8,662 nt of DNA from Candidatus Bathyarchaeota archaeon (GTDB taxonomy: Archaea; Thermoproteota; Bathyarchaeia; TCS64). Position numbers and translations under genes: made by a program. Under the pieces are notes generated by a model. That model saw only the letters and a list, made by a program, of their open reading frames with translations. It was not told where the DNA came from and ran no database searches. Positions within the stretch are counted from its first letter, which is position 1. Every line of letters starts with the position of its first letter. This document shows positions 5,673 through 8,662 of the stretch, in pieces. Location: positions 1 to 8,662 of the forward strand of contig JAEHCT010000043.1 of NCBI GenBank assembly GCA_020697635.1, given 5' to 3'.

Positions 5673-6866
5673 ATGAGCGGTTACTTCGCGGGGCAGCCGT
5701 CCCCGGGGGAGATAAACGAGAGGATCAAGGGGTTCCAGTCCTGGCTTGAGGTAGACCTGGACGCCATAGGCCGCAACCTGGAGCAGGTCAGGGCCAGGAC
5801 GGGGCAGGAGGTCATCCCGTGCGTCAAGTCCAACGCCTACGGACACGGGCTCGTCCCAGTCGTCGCGTACATGGCCCGGCAGGGCGTTAAACGTGTGCTC
5901 GTTGCGAAGCTGCGGGAAGCCCTACAGATACGAGACGCCGGGCTGGACGTAGGAGTCGTGAACCTGGACCCGCTGTTCACCATGGAGCAGTTCGAGACCG
6001 TCGTGAAGCGCGACGTCACCCAGACCATCTACCAGATGAAGCCAGCGAGGATGCTGAGCGAAGCCGCGTCCAGGCTAGGAAAGGAGGCGGCTGTCTGGGT
6101 CAAGGTTGACACAGGGTTGGGCAGGGTAGGCGTAAGGTGGACCGAAGCCCCGGAGCTGATCGAGTACGTCGACGGGTTGCCCGGGCTCAGGATCGAGGGG
6201 CTTTTCAGCACCTTCAGCGAGGACACAGACCTTGACCGTGTTCAGGTGGACAGGCTCCTAGATGTGGAGACGCAGTCCAAGGCGCTGGGCGTAGACGTGG
6301 GCGTCAAGAGCATAGCTAGCAGTAACGCCGTGTTCCATAAGCCTTACAGCTACCTGGACGCTGTGCGCCCCGGGCTCATGCTCTTCGGCATGTACCCCGA
6401 GGAGGAGGACCGAGGCCAAGGCATCGAGCTGCGGCAGAGCATGGCTTGGAAGGTCAGGCTTGAACACGTCAAGACGGTGGAGAAGGGGGAGAGCCTCACC
6501 TACAGCAGACGGTTCGTCGCCCCGAGGCGCATGAAGGTGGGCACCGTTCACGTCGGGTACAGCGACGGCTACCCCCGGGAGCTCACCCGCATAGGCAAGG
6601 TCAAGGTGGAGGGCGTGACACGTGACCTGCTTGGAACCGTCAGCGTCAACCACTTCCTCGTGGACATCGACGGCACGGAGCTGGAGCCCGGGGGCGTCAT
6701 CGAAGCCCTGAGCCGAGAAGGTGAGAGCGACGCCTCCAGTCTGGCGAAGCTAGCCGGAATCATGACTTACAAGCTGGCGAACTACATGAACATCCTGACC
6801 CCACGGGTCTACCTTGAGGGCGGAAACCCCGTGGCCGTCAGCGAGCCGAGTCTCGTCGAGAAGTAG
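5673..6866 (+). CDS. alr: Alanine racemase family PLP enzyme (fold type III)
   Basis: This is a 397-residue homologue of bacterial alanine racemase with an N-terminal TIM barrel and a C-terminal beta domain. An extra N-terminal stretch of about 22 residues precedes the usual start (SWLEVDLDAIGRN). Seen: PLP lysine K52 in VKSNAYGHG; R151 in VKVDTGLGRVG; VRPGLMLFG (231-239) with R232, 180 residues after the lysine as in the Geobacillus enzyme; Y277 in LTYSRRF at the place of the second catalytic base; VGYSDGYPR (294-302); and a C-terminal Y-ILTPRVY. The reaction is L/D-alanine interconversion or racemisation of another amino acid. Oddities: the conserved HFA motif is STF (179-181), HaaNSa is SIASSNA (213-219), and the C-M-D triplet of the C-terminal domain is S-V-N (324-326). 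These make the substrate uncertain. Archaea lack peptidoglycan, so the need for D-alanine is unclear. The stop is 2 bases from the convergent LLM gene's stop. Confidence 0.88.
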   Translation: MSGYFAGQPSPGEINERIKGFQSWLEVDLDAIGRNLEQVRARTGQEVIPCVKSNAYGHGLVPVVAYMARQGVKRVLVAKLREALQIRDAGLDVGVVNLDPLFTMEQFETVVKRDVTQTIYQMKPARMLSEAASRLGKEAAVWVKVDTGLGRVGVRWTEAPELIEYVDGLPGLRIEGLFSTFSEDTDLDRVQVDRLLDVETQSKALGVDVGVKSIASSNAVFHKPYSYLDAVRPGLMLFGMYPEEEDRGQGIELRQSMAWKVRLEHVKTVEKGESLTYSRRFVAPRRMKVGTVHVGYSDGYPRELTRIGKVKVEGVTRDLLGTVSVNHFLVDIDGTELEPGGVIEALSREGESDASSLAKLAGIMTYKLANYMNILTPRVYLEGGNPVAVSEPSLVEK

Positions 6867-6868
6867 CC

Positions 6869-7864
6869 CTACCTGAAGGAGGGCATGACCTCCTCGGCGA
6901 AGGCCTCCATCCCGGAGACCAAGTCTCCTCTCTCCTTGACGACGAAGTTAAACATGAAGTGGTTCACACCCGCGTCAAGGTAGCTCTCGACGCCCTTGAT
7001 GATGTCCCCGGGGGCTCCTATGAGGCTCCACCGGGACTCCTCGCCGAACTCCACCAGCTTCTTACCCTCGCTGAGGCTCCGCATATGAGCCTCGGCTGGG
7101 CTGTCAAAGTACCGTCCAAGAGCCTCCTCACGCGTCGCCCCTTGGCAGACGGTGATCTCCTTGACGACGTCGATGCCTGAGAGGCTTCTTCCCCGCTCCT
7201 TCAGGAACCCTTCGAGTCTGGGCAATGCTTCCCTGAACTGGCCCGGGTGGAGCCCAGGTATCCATCCCTGGCAGTTCTCCGCGAGGTACCTGAGAACCCT
7301 GTCGGTTGTCAGGTGGCGTCCGAGGTACACGGGGAACGGCTTCTGCAGGGGCCTCGGGTAGAACTGTACCCCCTCGAACTCGACGTATTTTCCCTTGTAG
7401 GTGGCGGGGTCCTCGTTGAACAGGACGCGCATCGCTTCGACTCCTTCAATCATCCTTCCGAGGCGGTGCCCGACTCCGAGGGCGCTGGACTCCTCCGTGT
7501 ACGCGCCGGTTCCCACCCCGAGAAGCACCCTGCCCCCTGAAAGGGCGTCGAGGGTGGCAAGCTGCTTAGCGCATACCACGAGACTGGGCGTCCTCCACGG
7601 CAGCACGAATATACCCGTCGCCAGCTTCACCCTCCTCGTGGCTGACGAGACCGCAGCCATCGCAACAATGGGCTCAAAGAACGCCGGCTTGGGCCTCACG
7701 TGGCTGACGTAGTCCTGAACCGTCACGTGATCGTTACCCCAAACCGAGTCAAAGCCCAGCTCCTCAGCTTTAACAGCAGCCTCGACGATGGTCTCCCTTG
7801 AAGCGAACCCCGCGGGAACCATCAAACCCTCCCTCCCCGTAGGGAGCGAAACACCGAACAACAC
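6869..7864 (-). CDS. LLM-class oxidoreductase, probably F420-dependent
   Basis: This is a 331-residue luciferase-like TIM-barrel protein if started at GTG 7864 (start FGVSLPTG). Landmarks: VWGNDH (41-46), LATGIFVLPWRTP (81-93), LSGGRVLLGVGTG (108-120), PVYLGR, IGAPGDII (282-289) and GVNHFMFNF (299-307). Relatives include F420-dependent methylene-tetrahydromethanopterin reductase and F420-dependent dehydrogenases; substrate and cofactor (F420 or FMN) cannot be fixed by eye. Start choice: GTG 7864, or TTG 7867, follows a good Shine-Dalgarno GGTGAAGG at 7872-7879, the protein then begins where the family begins, and a TATA-like box lies upstream at 7913-7922. The in-frame ATG at 7969 would add an unconserved 35 residues and leave 5 bases to the divergent gene. 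It ends in TAG. A second LLM gene diverges from it, which suggests related but distinct redox roles. Confidence 0.88.
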   Translation of the reverse strand: MLFGVSLPTGREGLMVPAGFASRETIVEAAVKAEELGFDSVWGNDHVTVQDYVSHVRPKPAFFEPIVAMAAVSSATRRVKLATGIFVLPWRTPSLVVCAKQLATLDALSGGRVLLGVGTGAYTEESSALGVGHRLGRMIEGVEAMRVLFNEDPATYKGKYVEFEGVQFYPRPLQKPFPVYLGRHLTTDRVLRYLAENCQGWIPGLHPGQFREALPRLEGFLKERGRSLSGIDVVKEITVCQGATREEALGRYFDSPAEAHMRSLSEGKKLVEFGEESRWSLIGAPGDIIKGVESYLDAGVNHFMFNFVVKERGDLVSGMEAFAEEVMPSFR

Positions 7865-7871
7865 CAATATC

Positions 7872-7879
7872 CCTTCACC
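7872..7879 (-). promoter_or_regulatory. Shine-Dalgarno site of the first LLM gene
   Basis: The - strand sequence GGTGAAGG contains GGTGA, which matches the 16S rRNA 3' end. It lies 7 bases before TTG 7867 and 10 before GTG 7864, and so decides the start in favour of these codons over ATG 7969. Confidence 0.6.
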
Positions 7880-7912
7880 GATCCGAAGCGGCACCTGATC
7901 ATGCTCCACCAG

Positions 7913-7922
7913 CCTTTTAACG
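7913..7922 (-). promoter_or_regulatory. Candidate TATA box of the first LLM gene
   Basis: The - strand reads CGTTAAAAGG. Transcription about 25 bases downstream would begin near 7892 and give a short leader holding the Shine-Dalgarno site. It lies inside the frame of the longer ATG 7969 reading, so it also argues for the shorter protein. Confidence 0.4.
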
Positions 7923-7943
7923 GTAACCAGCCACCAGAGGAGG

Positions 7944-7951
7944 AACTTAAG
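7944..7951 (+). promoter_or_regulatory. Candidate TATA box of the second LLM gene
   Basis: AACTTAAG is centred about 27 bases before ATG 7975, the spacing of a leaderless archaeal transcript. The AGAGGAGG at 7936-7943 lies upstream of it and over 30 bases from the ATG, too far to serve as a ribosome binding site. Confidence 0.35.
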
Positions 7952-7974
7952 ACCACACGCACCAACCATTAACC

Positions 7975-8662
7975 ATGGTTAGGTACGGGACTCAGCTCTC
8001 ACTGGACCCCGGCTGGGGCGAGATACATAAGGCAGGCGGCTACGCCTCCACCCTCGAGAGCCTCGGGTACAGCTGCATCTGGTGCCCCGACGAACGCTTC
8101 GAGAGAAGCCCCTACACGCTCCTATCCATGGCCGCCCTCCACACCGAGACCGCGCAGCTGGGCGTCTCCGTCACCAACCCCTACACGAGGCACCCCTTAA
8201 TCACCGGAGCCGCAGCCGCCACCCTCAACGAGCTTTCAGCCGGAAGAGCAGTCCTCGGGCTGGGGGCGGGCGCCTCAACCCTATTCGAGAGACACGGCGT
8301 CGAGCGTCCAAGCCCGCCCCTGACGGCGATACGTGAAGCCGTCCAGATGCTCCAGCCCTTCCTACGTGGCGAGAAGGTAGACTACAAGGGAGGCGTCCAA
8401 GGCGCGGGAAGCCCCTACATGGACTTCGAGTCCCGACCTGTTCCCATCTACATAGCCGCGAGGGGCCCGAGGCTCCTCAGGCTAGCAGGAGCGGTGGCGG
8501 ACGGCGTCATCATCGGCAGCCTCGCCTCAGAGCAGGGGCTCGGCTACGCGCTGGAAAACATTGCCATGGGGCTTGAGAGGTCCGGGCGAAGCCGCAGGGA
8601 CATCGAGGTCGTTTTCTGGGCCTACACGTCTATCAACGATGACCCTGAGCAGGCGCGGAGCA
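7975..8662 (+). CDS. LLM-class F420-dependent oxidoreductase, Mer-like (3'-truncated by window edge)
   Basis: The frame starts at ATG 7975 (MVRYGTQLSL) and stays open to the end of the window, giving 229 residues of a family usually about 320-340 long. Landmarks: GYSCIWCPDERFERSPY (31-47), LGVSVTNPYTRHP (62-74), AATLNELSAGRAVLGLGAG (81-99), PVPIYIAARGPRLLRLAG (155-172), ADGVIIGSLAS (175-185). TNPYTRHP and LSAGRAVLGLGAG are typical of the methylene-tetrahydromethanopterin reductase (Mer)-like branch of the luciferase-like superfamily, so F420H2 is the likely cofactor. Whether it is true Mer or a paralogue cannot be told from the part seen. It differs clearly from the neighbouring divergent LLM protein, which has VWGNDH and LPWRTP at the matching sites. 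A TATA-like element 27 bases upstream suggests leaderless expression. Confidence 0.88.
   Translation, partial: MVRYGTQLSLDPGWGEIHKAGGYASTLESLGYSCIWCPDERFERSPYTLLSMAALHTETAQLGVSVTNPYTRHPLITGAAAATLNELSAGRAVLGLGAGASTLFERHGVERPSPPLTAIREAVQMLQPFLRGEKVDYKGGVQGAGSPYMDFESRPVPIYIAARGPRLLRLAGAVADGVIIGSLASEQGLGYALENIAMGLERSGRSRRDIEVVFWAYTSINDDPEQARS

Noticed and set aside
6258..6653. 131-codon frame antisense to the alanine racemase gene
   Set aside because: It is a codon-bias shadow inside a well supported gene.
7247..7712. Overlapping + strand frames opposite the first LLM gene
   Set aside because: Both fall within a well supported - strand gene and show no domain.
7865..7969. Longer N-terminus of the first LLM protein from ATG 7969
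   Set aside because: It would add an unconserved hydrophobic/basic 35 residues, bury the TATA and Shine-Dalgarno sites and leave only 5 bases to the divergent gene.

Overview
The window looks archaeal. It has a KEOPS subunit (Cgi121), a Tan1-like THUMP protein, two luciferase-like (LLM) oxidoreductases of the kind that use coenzyme F420, TATA-like boxes about 25-30 bases upstream of several starts, and starts with almost no leader. The coding DNA is GC-rich but uses many AGG and ATA codons, and TAG is the commonest stop. A TACK-type lineage is a guess; no rRNA or other reliable marker is present.

Layout: (1) Positions 1-2471 hold four genes. They are the 3' part of cgi121 (+), a THUMP RNA-binding protein (-), a DUF89 metal-dependent phosphatase (+) and a YrdC-type threonylcarbamoyl-AMP synthase (-). 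Cgi121 and YrdC both serve t6A37 synthesis in tRNA, and the THUMP protein probably helps tRNA acetylation, so this end is a tRNA-modification neighbourhood. The THUMP and DUF89 genes diverge from what looks like one shared TATA element. (2) A ZIP metal transporter (-, 2510-3277) lies 38 bases upstream of yrdC on the same strand. (3) Positions 3278-3623 are gene-poor and very AT-rich, with a perfect 14-base palindrome. (4) Positions 3624-4352 (-) encode a membrane-anchored protein with a caspase/CHAT-like pattern. It is cut by one in-frame TAG lying between the putative catalytic His and Cys. (5) On the + strand follow a compact DEAD-box RNA helicase (4493-5629) and a fold-type III PLP alanine racemase homologue (5673-6866), which is unexpected in an archaeon and has several altered active-site positions. 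(6) Two divergent LLM oxidoreductases (6869-7864 on -, 7975 to the window end on +) close the window.

Three convergent gene pairs meet tail to tail with almost no spacer (51-base overlap, 4-base overlap, 2-base gap), so their transcripts must overlap or end inside the neighbour. The observations most worth following are the TAG-interrupted CHAT-like gene, the altered archaeal alanine racemase, and the short motifs in the intergenic regions. No CRISPR array, insertion sequence, rRNA or tRNA gene was seen.
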